DNA of 64,000 bases from Bactericera cockerelli (Eukaryota > Arthropoda > Insecta > Hemiptera > Triozidae), in NCBI GenBank assembly GCA_024516035.1, contig CM044959.1:14240046-14304045 (forward strand). Reading direction: 5' to 3'. The position numbers and the translations under genes were made by a program. Below, piece by piece: positions 32,641 through 43,478 of this stretch. Position 1 is the first letter of the stretch. Each line of letters opens with the position of its first letter. Under the pieces are notes generated by a model. That model searched no databases and was not told the origin of the DNA. It saw only the letters and a list, made by a program, of their open reading frames with translations.

Positions 32641-32756
32641 ATCATGCCTCTGGAGAACGAGATGGCCAAACCCAAGAAGTTCAGCTCGCCCCTGGGCGTC
32701 CTCAACGTTTCCATGGTGCCCATCACCGTGCTCTACACACTAGTGGGGTTCTTCGG
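32641..32756 (+). CDS. Transporter core exon 8 (helix 6 end, helix 7)
   Basis: Acceptor tttcacttccag ends at 32640 and donor GTAAGT starts at 32757. It opens with IMPLENEMAKPKKF, continuing the conserved EAIGV-IMPLENEM motif from exon 7, then holds helix 7 (VPITVLYTLVGFFG). The terminal Gly codon is split 2+1. A tRNA-like SINE starts about 20 bases into the next intron. Confidence 0.97.
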
Positions 32757-32778
32757 GTAAGTCAACGCCTTTTTTCTC

Positions 32779-32984
32779 AGCCGACCTCCGTGGCTCAGTG
32801 GTTAAGAGCATTGGTTACTGACCCGGAGGTTGCGGGTTCGAATCCCGGCCGGAGCGGAAATTTCTGACCGAAATTTTCCGTTTCTGGAATGGCATGGATG
32901 TAAAGGTAAGTGCCCTGAAGTAATGCGAAAGCGGTTCCGGGGAACACTTACCTTTGAAAAAAAAAAAAAAAAAAAAAAAAAAAA
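32779..32984 (+). repeat. SINE family E copy with poly(A)
   Basis: Head gacctccgtggctcagtggt, B box cgggttcgaatcccggccgg, ending in about 26 A. It looks young because the tRNA-like part and tail are intact. It starts 23 bases after the exon-8 donor. Confidence 0.9.
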
Positions 32985-33096
32985 CGCATTTCTCTCACCG
33001 GCGCGGCGTGAGTAAGAGGCGATATTAGGTGGTTTAAACACCCGCCCGGAAGGGAAAGCTCATACCGAAAATTGTGCCGAAATACACCACCAGTGG

Positions 33097-33259
33097 CCCG
33101 TTCCAGAAATACTTTCTACTCTCCAAATCTCCCTTTCAACTGTTACAAAACTCACTCTAATTGGTTAATGCGTTCAAATTAACCAAGCAGAGTGCGTTGT
33201 GTGACAGTCGAAAAGAATATTCGGATATTTGGAGAGTAGAAAGTGTTTCTGGAAAGGGT
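33097..33259. mobile_element. Palindromic MITE
   Basis: Left ttccagaaatactttctact and ctccaaatctccctttcaac against right ggagagtagaaagtgtttct. The centre is ttggttaatgcgttcaaatt. Copy at 4226-4412. Confidence 0.8.
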
Positions 33260-33637
33260 CACAGCTGTCCAAATCTACCTCCTCTAACTAAAACCCGCGG
33301 CTCATCGTCTATGCTACCATATCGTTGTGACACTGTTTGATGTTAGATACTTAAGGAGTATTATTCTTTTGGATAAAAAAAAATTCCAGGTTCGATATTT
33401 CTAAATATTTCCATTTTATTCCAAGGTCAACAACTTCACCATATTCGTGAAAGAAAAATGCGTTTCGGTACCTAAAGATAAACAATGGACTTATCCTATA
33501 AAAGAACTGGATGCAAGAATTTTCTACTTCCATTTCCTCTTCCAAAGAAAAATGACTTGCTTCCAGTTTAGTTCATTTTATTCCAGTTTGGTTAACTTTG
33601 GTTAGAAAGAAAAATTTGGCTATAGTAGGCGACCACA

Positions 33638-33830
33638 ACGAGGACCGTAGCATATACCCTACACCCTAGACCCTCGACCCTGGTACTTACAGCTTAATAT
33701 AGACAATCGGTACTCCGTTGTGGTCGTTTACATTCAATACCATGGTTAGATTATTTTACGTCGTACCTACTGGCTCTACCTCAAGTTTCAAGGTATAGGC
33801 CTCCGTTGTGTTCGCGCACTTAGAAGGTTA
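33638..33830. mobile_element. MITE of the GGCGGCCACAACGAGGACC type, partial
   Basis: Starts aggcgaccacaacgaggacc and contains accctcgaccctggtactta and actccgttgtggtcg. Confidence 0.7.
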
Positions 33831-34065
33831 TTTGAACCTAGCAGGGCAGGCAGGACTGTGTGATCAACCATTGGTGTCGTAGTTAGTACGCCTCCTCATG
33901 GTTCACCCTGGGAAACGCATTGACATGCGGCTAAAGTACTGACAATTTTGGCGATCAGACAAACACTGCCATCAGATTTCCTGATCAAGTTTATTAGATA
34001 TGTCTTTGAGAAGTGTAATAAAGCCATACGATAAATAAATAAATACGACTCTTGTTTCCTTTCAG

Positions 34066-34304
34066 CTACATCAAGTACGGAGAGAAAGCGGAGGGTAGCA
34101 TCACTCTCAACCTGCCTCACGACGAGAAGCTGGCCCAGAGTGTGAAGCTCATGCTGGCGATGGCAATCTACTGCACGTATGCCCTGAGTCAGTACGTGGC
34201 TTTCGATCTCCTCTGGAACAACATCATCGAGCCAAAGCTGGAGAAGACCAAGATGAAGATCTACTACGAGTATGGAGTGAGGACCACCATCGTGATGATC
34301 ACGT
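34066..34304 (+). CDS. Transporter core exon 9 (helices 7 to 9), last one found
   Basis: Acceptor tcctttcag ends at 34065 and donor GTGAGT starts at 34305. It reads YIKYGEKAEGSITLNLPHDE, then helix 8 (LMLAMAIYCTYALSQYVAF) and the start of helix 9 (VRTTIVMIT). The exon ends with one base of a split codon, so a further exon with helices 10-11 and the C-terminus is required. None is recognisable in 34305-64000; it may lie in the gap, in the poor-quality stretch at 37.7-40 kb, or beyond the window. Confidence 0.95.
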
Positions 34305-34399
34305 GTGAGTATTATTATTGTAGGATTGTAGCCCTTTTAGGGGGTTTAGAAAACTTGGGGTTAAATTAACAAAGACATAGAGAAAGGAAAATTGTGCTG

Positions 34400-34683
34400 A
34401 GTCCTTACCTGATCGAAAAATGTGATGGAGTGAAAAGTGAAAGTGGTGAAGAGGTTAGAGCTGGTTGTGGTTCAAGGCCGTCTCCCAACTTGTTTCCAAA
34501 ACAGCCGATCTCCAAATTGCGCAGTGATGCCAGCTGACTTGGAACAGATTTCTTGGTGTGGGACTTTTAACTTTTGTTAGGGTTTAAAAATTACTTCCCT
34601 CCACTCTCAACTCGAGCACGAAATGATCAGGAGAGGAAATAGGAGACAGGAGCGGCAACTCAGACATTCACAAGAATTATACA
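34400..34683 (-). repeat. 3' LTR start of the BEL/Pao element
   Basis: Downstream of the integrase ORF on the minus strand a polypurine tract (GGTGGGGGGAAAA) is followed directly by TGTATAATTC at 34683, as expected at a 3' LTR start. The far LTR end cannot be fixed without the 5' copy, so 34400 is only a rough limit. Confidence 0.5.
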
Positions 34684-34873
34684 TTTTCCCCCCACCAAAA
34701 TGGCCATTTTTCAACTGGGAGAAGGGACCTATCAACCAAGTAGTGGACTGTATCGGAAAAAAAGTGGACTGTATCGGAAAAAAATTAATGTTGGACCAGG
34801 ACAAGACTCAACATAATACATCAAATATACATGAAAAATTAAAACAACAAATTGACTAGAATGCATAACTAAC

Positions 34874-36010
34874 CTAAGTTAAGGTGGGCAAAAGGAGAAG
34901 CTTTCGAACGGGTCTAAGAAGTCTGCGTGCAGACGTTGTAATTTCCACAACACGTACAACACCATCTTGGTGAGGATGTATCTTGGTGATACGAGCAATG
35001 GGCCATTGCAAAGGCGCCATATTTTCTGACAAAACTAAAACGACATCACCAACTTTGACATTGTCAGATTGGTGATACCACTTCTGTCTTTGAAGCAGAG
35101 TATGCAAGTATTCGTCTGACCAACGCTTCCAAAAGTGTTGGCAGATCTGTGATACTAGAGTCCAGCAAGCAACAAAATTTGATGGTGACAAAGTTAAGTC
35201 GCGCTCAGGACGTGACAAAAGAGGCTGTCCAACAAGAAAATGACCAGGGGTAAGTACATCTAAATTATCCACGGTGGGAGATGGAACACCCAATGGTCTA
35301 GAATTTAAAATGGCTTCAATTTTCACCAAAACGGTCGAAAACTCCTCATAATGCAGAAGTCGATTGGTCAACACACGAGTCAAGTGAGATTTGACCGACT
35401 TCACACTCGCTTCCCACAGACCGCCCGCTGAGGGGTTGGCTGGGGCATTAAAGGACCACTTGATTTCTCGGCTACCTAAATGGTCAACAATGGAGTATTC
35501 ATTCTCCTGTAAGAAACGACAAGTGTCCTCGATGACATTGGCTGCACCCTTGAAATTGGTACCTTGGTCCGAAAATATCATGGACGGAACAGAACGCCTG
35601 GCAATAAACCGGTCCAATGCACCAAGAAAGCAGGCTGTGGAAAGCGAGGTAAGCAACTCAAGGTGAACTGCTTTTACAGAAAAACATACAAAAACGGCAA
35701 AATAAGCCTTCAGTGATGGAGCATTCCTACGATACCCATCCTTTATTAAGAACGGACCAGTTAGATCCACCCCTGTATTGACAAAGGGTCGGCACTGGTG
35801 GAACCGTGATAAGGGTAGCTCCGCCATCTGAGGCTGAGGAGGCTTGGCAGACAGACGGAAACATGGCAAACATTTAAAAATTATTTTTCGAACAAGGTTG
35901 CGCAGGCCAATAATAAAGTATTGACGCAGGATGAGAGTTTGGACAATTTGCGGGCCCCATGCAATGAATAAATATGAAAATGTCTGACCAGCAATATGGC
36001 CATATGACAA
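34874..36010 (-). pseudogene. BEL/Pao integrase and C-terminal domain
   Basis: A 378-codon minus-strand ORF. A zinc-binding remnant (KCLPC, residues 46-50) is followed by an integrase core with D82 (GVDLTGPF), D148 (FSDQGTNF) and E200 (GGLWEASVK), so the DDE triad is intact. The C-terminal part has LTPGHFLVGQPL and KVGDVVLVLSENMAP, typical of the domain that ends BEL/Pao polyproteins. It overlaps the upstream ORF by 130 bases in another frame; the single original reading is broken by a frameshift near 36000. It lies antisense to the transporter. Confidence 0.92.
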
Positions 36011-37668
36011 TTGTTTGGAAGAAGTACAGGATGACGGGAATGAAAAGGCAATGGTGCCTTGTCTATTCTACCCCCCACCCTGAGAACACCCCCATCAAGG
36101 AACGGGGACAGCCGAGCCAGTGAATCAGGCAACTGACGCCCAGACTGAACGGCCTCAATCTCTTTAGAGAAATGTCCTGACTGGGTAATCCTCACTAGGG
36201 TCAGCTCGGCTTGTACTAACTCATCGGTGGTCAAAGGGCCCACAGGTTTGGAAAGGGCACTGCCCGAACATCGGTGACGCCATCGAAGAATCCAGGCTGT
36301 CACGCGCTTGGCCCTAAACAAGGTAGAGAACCTTTTAATAAAACTAAAGTCCTCAGACTCCTGCACAACCTTTGTAACCAATGTGGTAACCTCAGCTGAC
36401 TTCAGCTCAGGAAGGCCCTCAACGGGTGTGAAAGTACTCATTGGCCAAAAGGAAATTTCCTGCTTTAGGAAAGGTGGACCATTCCACCACAAATAATGAT
36501 CAACAATAACACTAGGAAAACATCCTCGACTGGCCAAGTCAGCTGGGTTCAACTCAGTTTGAATATGTCTCCACTGAGACGGATCCGTTAATTCTAGAAT
36601 GCGCACCACCCGATTGGCAACAAACATCTTGAGCAAATGGGGCGGGGTGTGCAACCAGGAGAGGACAACCATAGAGTCCGAAAATAGATACTTGTTTGAA
36701 ATATTGAGACGGGTAATTAAAGGCCTCAGAGATTCAAGGACTTCAGCCAACATCACAGCTGCGCCCAGCTCTAGTCTTGGGACCGTTACCGGCTTCACAG
36801 GGGCCACTCGACTTTTGGCCCTAATTAAATTAATGAGGACCCGCCCATCTGTGCAGACAACGCGCAGATAAACTAGACACCCCATAGCGGAAAGAGAAGC
36901 ATCTGCAAATGCCACCAATTCCGGAGGAAAAATAAATGTATCCAGAATAAGTCTGGGAATACGAATTGACTCAAGCAGAGGGAGCTCAGAAGCAAACCTC
37001 TTCCACTCAGTCAAAAGGTCACCAGGCAAAACCTCATCCCAAGCTAGCCCTCTCAGCCAAATTACCTGGAGAAAAACTTTCATCCAACAGGTGACGGGGC
37101 ATAAAAAACCCGAGGTATCATAGATTTTGGCAATTTTTGACAATATTTGACGTTTGGTTTGGCAATTGCAATGTTGTTCTACCTTGTAACAAAACATATC
37201 CTGGCAAGGGTCCCACTGTAAACCCAATATCTTAATGGCATCAACATCATCAAATAAAGAGTGTGGCCTCTCCAACATGTCCTCTGGAAAATCTCCCAAG
37301 ACCCCAGGATGCGAACTGGACCACTTCCTCAGTTCAAACTTGCCAGCAGCAAGGAGGGACACTAGTTCATCCCGCATCCTGAGTGCCTCCTCAACAGAAG
37401 ATGCCCCAGAGACCAGATCGTCAATGTACACCTCACTACTTAGTGCACGGGCAGCCAAAGGGAACCTCGCCCCCTCATCAACAACTAGTTGCTTGATTAC
37501 TCGCTGGGCCTGAAATGGCGCAGAAGCGACACCAAAACACACACGCTGTATCTCATACTGCTGAATAGGCTGAGATGGATCCTCACGCCATAAAATCTGT
37601 TGAAACGGGCTGTCCCTAGGGTCTACCTTGATGGCACGGTAAGAAATAAAAACCCAAAATCTTTTCAT
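35881..37668 (-). pseudogene. BEL/Pao reverse transcriptase (partial) and RNase H region
   Basis: A 595-codon minus-strand ORF, homologous from about residue 10. The reverse transcriptase palm is present with VCFGVASAPF and the active-site YIDD at residues 81-84. The Pao-type peptidase/RNase-H-like region follows (RWSSSHPG-type motif, FADASLSAMGCLVY, TVPRLELGAAVML, LNPADLASRG), then the zinc-binding N-terminus of integrase. Gag, protease and the first part of the reverse transcriptase are missing; homology stops abruptly at about 37640 and the first residues are not Pao-like. Apart from truncation and the frameshift at its end it is well preserved, so it is fairly young. Confidence 0.93.
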
Positions 37669-38099
37669 TTTTAAAAATTAAAAATAATAAAAAACTTTTT
37701 TTTTTTTGTGTTATTTATTTTTTCAAAATTTTTTTTTAGGGGGGTTTTAGCGCAGAATCATAGGACCTTACCCTGAGCTCCCGGGGGGACAGACCCTTAG
37801 TGGTAAAAGGGAGCGCCTTTTTTTTAAAACCTGTTTTCCCTTTCCCGCAGCTTTCCCAGGTAGGGCAGCAGATGGGGCATGCTCGGGGATGGACTTTTGA
37901 TATGCAGCGAGCTGCTCACCCCTAGGTTCACGATGAGGGGGAAGGGGGGCTGGGGCCCCTTGTGGGGGTTCTTTACATTGGGGGGGAGGGGGGGGGTTTC
38001 ATGTGTGGGGGAAATGTCACCCAGGAAAAACCAGTTCAGCTCGATACTCTGGGAACCCCCATGTACGAGGGTTGTTTTTTTTTTTTTTTAATTTAAAAA

Positions 38100-38285
38100 A
38101 AAATATGGGGGGACTCTGTGATCCAAAGATTCAAGGGGGTCGTGGGGGGTTATCTTTCCCTTTTTGGGGGATTTTTACCATATAATAATCGTCTTGGGCT
38201 TCCCCTGCTGGAAAAATGGAACTTAATAGGGGCCTAATGGGGCCCAGTATTTTTATAAAGGCCCGATTTATTTTTTATTATTATT
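38100..38285 (+). repeat. SINE family C copy in the poor stretch
   Basis: Recognisable pieces gggggatttttaccatataa and cgtcttgggcttcccctgct against the clean family; the rest is smeared. Confidence 0.65.
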
Positions 38286-38796
38286 TAATTTTTTTTTTTT
38301 AAATTTTTGACAATTCATTTTATAAACGGGAAGAGGGGGGGAAGTTCTACTAGATGTACATGAAATATCAAAAACTTACCTGGACACCCTGAGCAGAAAA
38401 AGGGCTTATTTGCTCTCTAGGCTTTATAGGGGCGGGCTCTGGACTAGAGTCGCTTTTTGTTTAGTGCGAGTATTTTAAAACCCAAAAGTTTTGGGTTCAG
38501 TAAGATATACAAATCATATAAAAAAACAAAAATTTAAGTTGGATCATAATTCATAGATAAAAACATTGTTGTTTTTTTTTAACCAGCTTGGCTGTTTTTT
38601 TAAAAACAGCTGGGGGAAATTAGTTATGGTCTCCAACCCAATTTTTAGTATTTAAAGTTGGCTTGTTCTGAATTTACATAGGGCAATGTGTGAACACTTA
38701 ATCGTGAGAACTTCGTCTGTTTCTCTATAAAACCAGAAAACCCCTAGGGAAAAATTGCGAGTGGCCCGGCTTTTTTTGGGAGTTGGCTAGTCTGTT

Positions 38797-39732
38797 CTCT
38801 GTATACGGGGGTGGGGCAAAATTTGGGAAAAACCCCTGAATAACGTTCGAATGGTTTCTTGGGTAAAATTAAAATTTTGTAGGGTTTTAAACCGGGCTAA
38901 AAAAGACCTTCTTTTAGAGTGGGGGTCGATTTTTTTTACCGGTTCCCATGTCGGGGCCGGGGGGACCAACTTCTTTTTTTTAAAATACAAACCCCCCATC
39001 TTGCGATAAAATTTTTGGAAAGGTCTTTAAATAAAAAATACTTTGGTGTAAATTTTTTTTTTTTTTAATATTAACTTTTTGCAAATGGCGCCCAAAAATT
39101 TGTGAAATGCAGTAAAGCTGGAAACCCCTGAAAAATTTTTTGGGAAAGGGCTTTCTCGGGTAAATTTCAAATTGTGCAGGTAAGTTGGGGGTAATTAGAC
39201 CTTTCCAAAAAAAAGTATCGTAAGGTGGGGTTTTGTATTAAAAAAAAAAAGAAGTTGGCCTCCCTGGCCCCCACATGGGGGTCGGGGTTTGAAAAAATCG
39301 GTCCCATTTAATTTAAGGTCTAAATTTCCCAAAGGGTTACCGTACACATTTTTAAAAATTACTGAGAAAGGGCCCCTTTTGAAAAATATTCAGGGGTTTC
39401 CAAAACTTTACTGCATACACAAAGTTTCAGCCATTTGAAACAGTTAATATTAAATAAAAAAAAAAATTGCACCAATGTTTCCTATGTGTTATTTAAAAAC
39501 CTTTTCAAAAATGTATCGCAAGCTGGGGGTTCGTATTTAAAAAAATGAAGTTGGCCCCCCTTTGGGCCCCCACATGGGGGCCGGTTTAAAAGAAAAACTA
39601 CCCGACTCCCAAAAAAAGGTCTTATTGCCCGGGGTTTTCCGTTACAAATTTTTTTTAATTTTTTCCGAAAAAAAGGGCCCTTCGAAAATTATTCAGGGGG
39701 TTTTCCCGACTTTTGCCCCCCCCCCTGTATAG
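38797..39732. mobile_element. Possible fold-back element in the poor stretch
   Basis: The left end gtatacgggggtggggcaaa and the right end tttgccccccccccctgtat are roughly complementary. Between them a unit with gaagttggc...ccccacatgggggtcgg recurs in both orientations. The base quality prevents exact limits. Confidence 0.4.
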
Positions 39733-39771
39733 TCCTCTAGCAAGACACTAGTCTTAAAAAAAAATAATAAA

Positions 39772-39980
39772 ATTTTTAGTGAAAGGTAAAACCCCCAGGC
39801 GGGGTTAATGCTCAAAGCATTTTCTACCACCTAACCCTCAAAAGTCTTATTTTTAGGTGGCCAGAAACTCAAATTAATGAGGAAAAATTCATCCACTGGG
39901 TGGGGGTTTGAACCAAGGGATCCCTACGCTACCTGGGGTTTTCTAGACTAGTGCGTTAAACCCCTTGACTACCAGTGCAC
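39772..39980 (-). repeat. SINE family B copy in the poor stretch
   Basis: Full-length reverse copy; comparison with clean copies at 22266 and 23642 gives the clearest view of the smearing. Confidence 0.85.
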
Positions 39981-40324
39981 TTCTCCCTGTTTAAAAATCC
40001 CTCAGTCATGACTACTATCTTACGACGTTTTCACTCAGTTTCCTCACGTATCATGCAAGTTCGAGCCCCCGAGAAATCAGAATTTTCAGACTCTTTACCT
40101 TTGAGTGTTATCAATACATGGAGAATCATATTTGGGATGTTTTGTCACAATGGCCTATTAGATCACTCAGTTTGTACAAATATGACCAAGGTTTGAATTT
40201 TGGATTAGTTAGCATTTTTAAGCTAGTCCCTTATGATGGAAAATCAGTAACTTTTTTCATGTGATCAGCGACCATTACCGAAATCATTAGTTTATTTTTT
40301 TAATCATTACAATATTAACAACTC

Positions 40325-40690
40325 ACGAGTCGAAATATATTTCGAGCGGTTGAAAAGTCACCAATCATATATTATTATCTTTCGAGCAGTTGACAAGTCA
40401 CCAGTCATATCTTTCGAGCGGTTAACAATTTATTATTTACTATTAATAGTAAATTTACTATTATTTACTTTATTTTATTATTTACTTTATTTTTATTTTT
40501 ATAAGTATGTACTTCATTTTTATATATTTTTTCTGTTAACAATTCACCAATCATATCTTTTGAGCAGTGTACAACTCACCAATCATACTATATCTTGAGC
40601 TATTAACAACTCACCAATCATATCTTTCGAGCGATTCAGTAGTTACCAATAATACCTTTCCAGCGATTGACAAATCACCGCTCATGTCTT
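40325..40690. repeat. Degenerate tandem repeat
   Basis: Spaced copies of gagcggttgacaagtcacca + atcatatctttc, interrupted by an AT-rich insert at 40430-40530. Confidence 0.75.
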
Positions 40691-40714
40691 TCGAATGGTT
40701 TTAGGTACATGTAA

Positions 40715-40945
40715 TCTTAATATATTAATGTCAAAGTCACTGACTGACTGACTGATCATCACTGTTTCTCCGAACTGGTAAGTCCTAGGAAGCTGAAATT
40801 TGGTAGGTAGCTTTGTCTTATAGTCTAGATGTGCAATAAGACGGGATTTTTCGAAATTCCCACTACAACACCTGCCATTGGCGAAAAAGGACTTTTTGCT
40901 TTCACGGCCATGCCTCGGCCCGCAAAGCGGGCGACAGCCCGCTAG
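40715..40945 (+). mobile_element. Non-autonomous Helitron
   Basis: Begins TCTTAATATATTAATGTCAA after an A and ends CTAG before a T, with the hairpin GCCCGC-AAA-GCGGGC near the end. Sister of 24097-24311. Confidence 0.85.
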
Positions 40946-41099
40946 TTTTATATAAAACTAGGATTCTTTAATCTAGTTTATATAAGTCAGTATATTTAAA
41001 AAATTATATAAGTCAGTAATCGTGATCAAGTCTACGAGTTAGACGAAACTTAAGTCGGTGAGTGAAAATTAAAATAATCCTAGTTTTATATAAAATTAC

Positions 41100-41199
41100 N
41101 NNNNNNNNNNNNNNNNNNNNNNNNNNNNNNNNNNNNNNNNNNNNNNNNNNNNNNNNNNNNNNNNNNNNNNNNNNNNNNNNNNNNNNNNNNNNNNNNNNN
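41100..41199. other. Assembly gap of 100 N
   Basis: Exactly 100 N, the usual placeholder for a gap of unknown size. The sequence tagttttatataaaactagg at 40944 recurs inverted just before the gap (aatcctagttttatataaaa), so a fold-back may have stopped assembly. Confidence 0.95.
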
Positions 41200-41477
41200 C
41201 TCCTAGATAATTCCTGTCGCAATAATTATTGAATGGGTGATTCCGGGATAAGTACGGTTTTTTGGGTCAATATATTGACAAGCCAAAAACATCATGTTTT
41301 CAGTTCTTAATTTCGATATTCCACTTTATAACCAGTAGTACTAACATGCTTTTAAAGGAACACTACGAAAAACCGTTTTTGATGATTTTACACAACTTTA
41401 AAATATAAATACATGCCAGAGGAATGATGACCAAACCAGAGGAATGACTAATGTACCTCTTTCAAGGCATTTTTGAT

Positions 41478-42576
41478 TTACTGGTGATTTTTACGAATAC
41501 ATGATATACTTACTATGTATTCATTAACAAGCTCAATAAATATTTTCTGTAATATATAGTACTTACTAAAAATTGAAATGATTAACAAAAGTAGACTTTT
41601 TTTGAAGAAATGAAAATAGTTTTTTAATGTAAGAAAACAAAATAGGATACAGAATGTAAAAAGGAACTTAATTTGGACACACTTTGGTAGACAAAACTTG
41701 TAGTTTTCTTTGTCTTTTTTGTCTTCTATCCCGGGAGCCATACGACTATTGAGATCATCTTCAAAGAACTTCTGAATTGTGGCTCTCATCTTCTCGTTTA
41801 GTTTCCTGTTTCTCTTAGGGCTTCTTTTAAAATTTGCTTTCAAATCAGTTTTGAGTAAATCTTTATTGCACCTCAGTTTCTTGGGTAGGGCTCCTCTGAA
41901 GCGGTACTTCTCGACTAGACTTCCAGCTTTCAATCTTTTGAAAAATCTTTTCTCCTTTGCACTTTTCAAAAGTTGATAATTTTCCTGCAGCTGATCATTC
42001 AAAACTTCGCTAAAGAGCAACTTCTTTGCTAAAGTTTTTGTGTTACTCTTGTTTTGAAGAATCTTTGTAACTCTTGTGTTTGGTGAATCTGCACTTAGAT
42101 TTTCATTACATGTCCTCTTCATTTCTTGTATTTTTCAAGCTGTTTCTTTAACTTGTTGATAGTTTTCTTCCCTCTCTTTAGCTTTTCTGTACCTATCTTC
42201 TCATTATTTGTCTATTTGATTGTTTCTTTCTATCTTCTTGTTACTGCCTGGATGGCGGATCTCTGTCTTCTTCCTCTCCATCGGATTGAGGTGGTGTATT
42301 TATAGCCATGTGTTGCTCTGCAGTTTTATTTGCTCTTTTCTTCTTCCTATATGATTTTGAGTTAAGTCTCCATTCCTTCCCTTTTTCCTTTTCTCTCTGT
42401 CTATCATTTGGTTGATAGGTTTCACAATTTTCTTCTTTTTCTTTGCTTCATATTGCATCTTTTCTTTTTCTTGTAGCTTCATTCGTTCTTCGGGAGTGTC
42501 TTTCAATCTAGCATAACGCCTATGATAGTTCTGCTTCCCTCTTTTTTCTTAACAGTTCTTCTCTTGACTGTGGCAT
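41478..42576 (-). pseudogene. Broken transposon gene, N-terminal part
   Basis: From ATG at 42576 the minus strand reads MPQSREELLRKKR, shifts frame, continues YARLKDTPEERMKLQEKEKM and VKPINQMIDREKRKK, is interrupted again, then resumes in a 214-codon ORF (42122-41478). That ORF is very basic (ANFKRSPKRNRKLNEKM, then IQKFFEDDLNSRMAPG). From memory, this layout of Lys/Arg-rich repeats followed by a FF..DD.SR...G motif occurs in uncharacterised transposon proteins of aphids and Hydra. The last about 60 codons are hydrophobic and probably read-through. No catalytic domain is present. Confidence 0.6.
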
Positions 42577-43277
42577 GTTCTGAAAAGAGCGGGGAGGAAA
42601 GTTAGTAGGCAACGTCGCGCGCCAGTTATGTAAATAATGTACTTGAACGAGCGTCCATTTTAATTTGGACAAGATTCTGGATTAATTTTTCTTTGTTCAT
42701 TGTATTTGTAATAAACTGATGTAGACATCACACAACTTTCCTTATCGGGACCAAGCATAGTCAAAACCGACCGGTGTGTGTGGTCAAAACCACGCCACTG
42801 GTTGCAGTTAGAAAGAAATTAATATCATATTCATGTTTAACGCCGAAAAGTAGTGGGATTTGATATCTCCCAATCCCCATCTACGATGAAACGAAAATGA
42901 GTATTACATTACCTACCGCTAACGTACATGACTGTCCTGCCAATAGGAAAATGTGTTCACATAATTTCTTTTTTTTTTAAATATTAATCACCGTTTAGGC
43001 AGAACGGACCAATACCAAGCAAAAATGATCAAAATACCGCCCGGGATTGGTCCGATCCCGACGTTTCTTGTCGCGTGTCCAGTACACAATAAGCTTTCAT
43101 ATCAAATTTTAAGTCTCTAAGTCTTACCGTTCTCGAGAAAAAATGTTTACACACACACGGACCAAATTGGTTAAATAAGTTACTGGAATCCTGAAACGTG
43201 TTTTGGCATTGAAAACTGACAAGTTTCCTTTCCTTCCTATAGGTTAAGGAAAGTAAAAAGAATATACATTAGTCAAG

Positions 43278-43478
43278 GTGCACTGGTAGTCAAGTGGTTA
43301 ATGCGCTAGTCTGGTAATCCAGGTAGCGTAGGGATCCGTTGGTTCGAATCCTACCCAGTACACGAATTTTCCTCGTTAATTTGAGTTTGTGACCACATAA
43401 TAATTAGACTCTGAGGGTTAGGTGGTAGAAAATGCTTTAAGCATTAACCTCGCCTGGTGGTAACTTCCACTAAAGAGT
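43278..43478 (+). repeat. SINE family B copy inside the transposon
   Basis: Forward, near full length: gcactggtagtcaagtggtt, ggttcgaatcctacccagta, and an ATT-rich end. It post-dates the host transposon. Confidence 0.9.

Larger units (their letters stand above)
15963..34304 (+). other. SLC36-type proton-coupled amino acid transporter gene (3' end missing)
   Basis: Eight consecutive core exons (21612-21697, 22526-22654, 22978-23128, 23906-24027, 29031-29115, 31018-31290, 32641-32756, 34066-34304) join in frame to about 400 codons; two alternative leader exons lie upstream. The family imports small amino acids with protons across plasma or lysosomal membrane and, in flies (pathetic), feeds TOR growth signalling. 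Family marks seen: the first helix LKASLGTGILAMPNAF, the helix-6 stretch FAMEAIGVIMPLENE, and the DLTYDPY and VKHPTT approach to helix 1. About nine hydrophobic segments are present; the family has eleven, so roughly 60-75 C-terminal residues are missing. All introns are GT-AG with matching phases. The introns are full of transposons. The family assignment is secure; which paralogue (pathetic or a CG1139/CG7888 relative) is not resolved. Confidence 0.95.
37700..39985. other. Low-quality consensus stretch (smeared bases)
   Basis: Unusual density of G, T and A runs. Repeats with known consensus are corrupted in a consistent way: isolated bases are replaced by a neighbour, so that gaaccaccagg becomes aaaacccccagg and gggattcgaacc becomes gggggtttgaacc. 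This suggests bad consensus calling, and no feature here should be trusted at base level. Confidence 0.75.

Noticed and set aside
32783..32857. Possible functional tRNA gene
   Set aside because: A and B boxes are good, but the acceptor ends do not pair over seven bases and the sequence continues into a SINE tail with poly(A).
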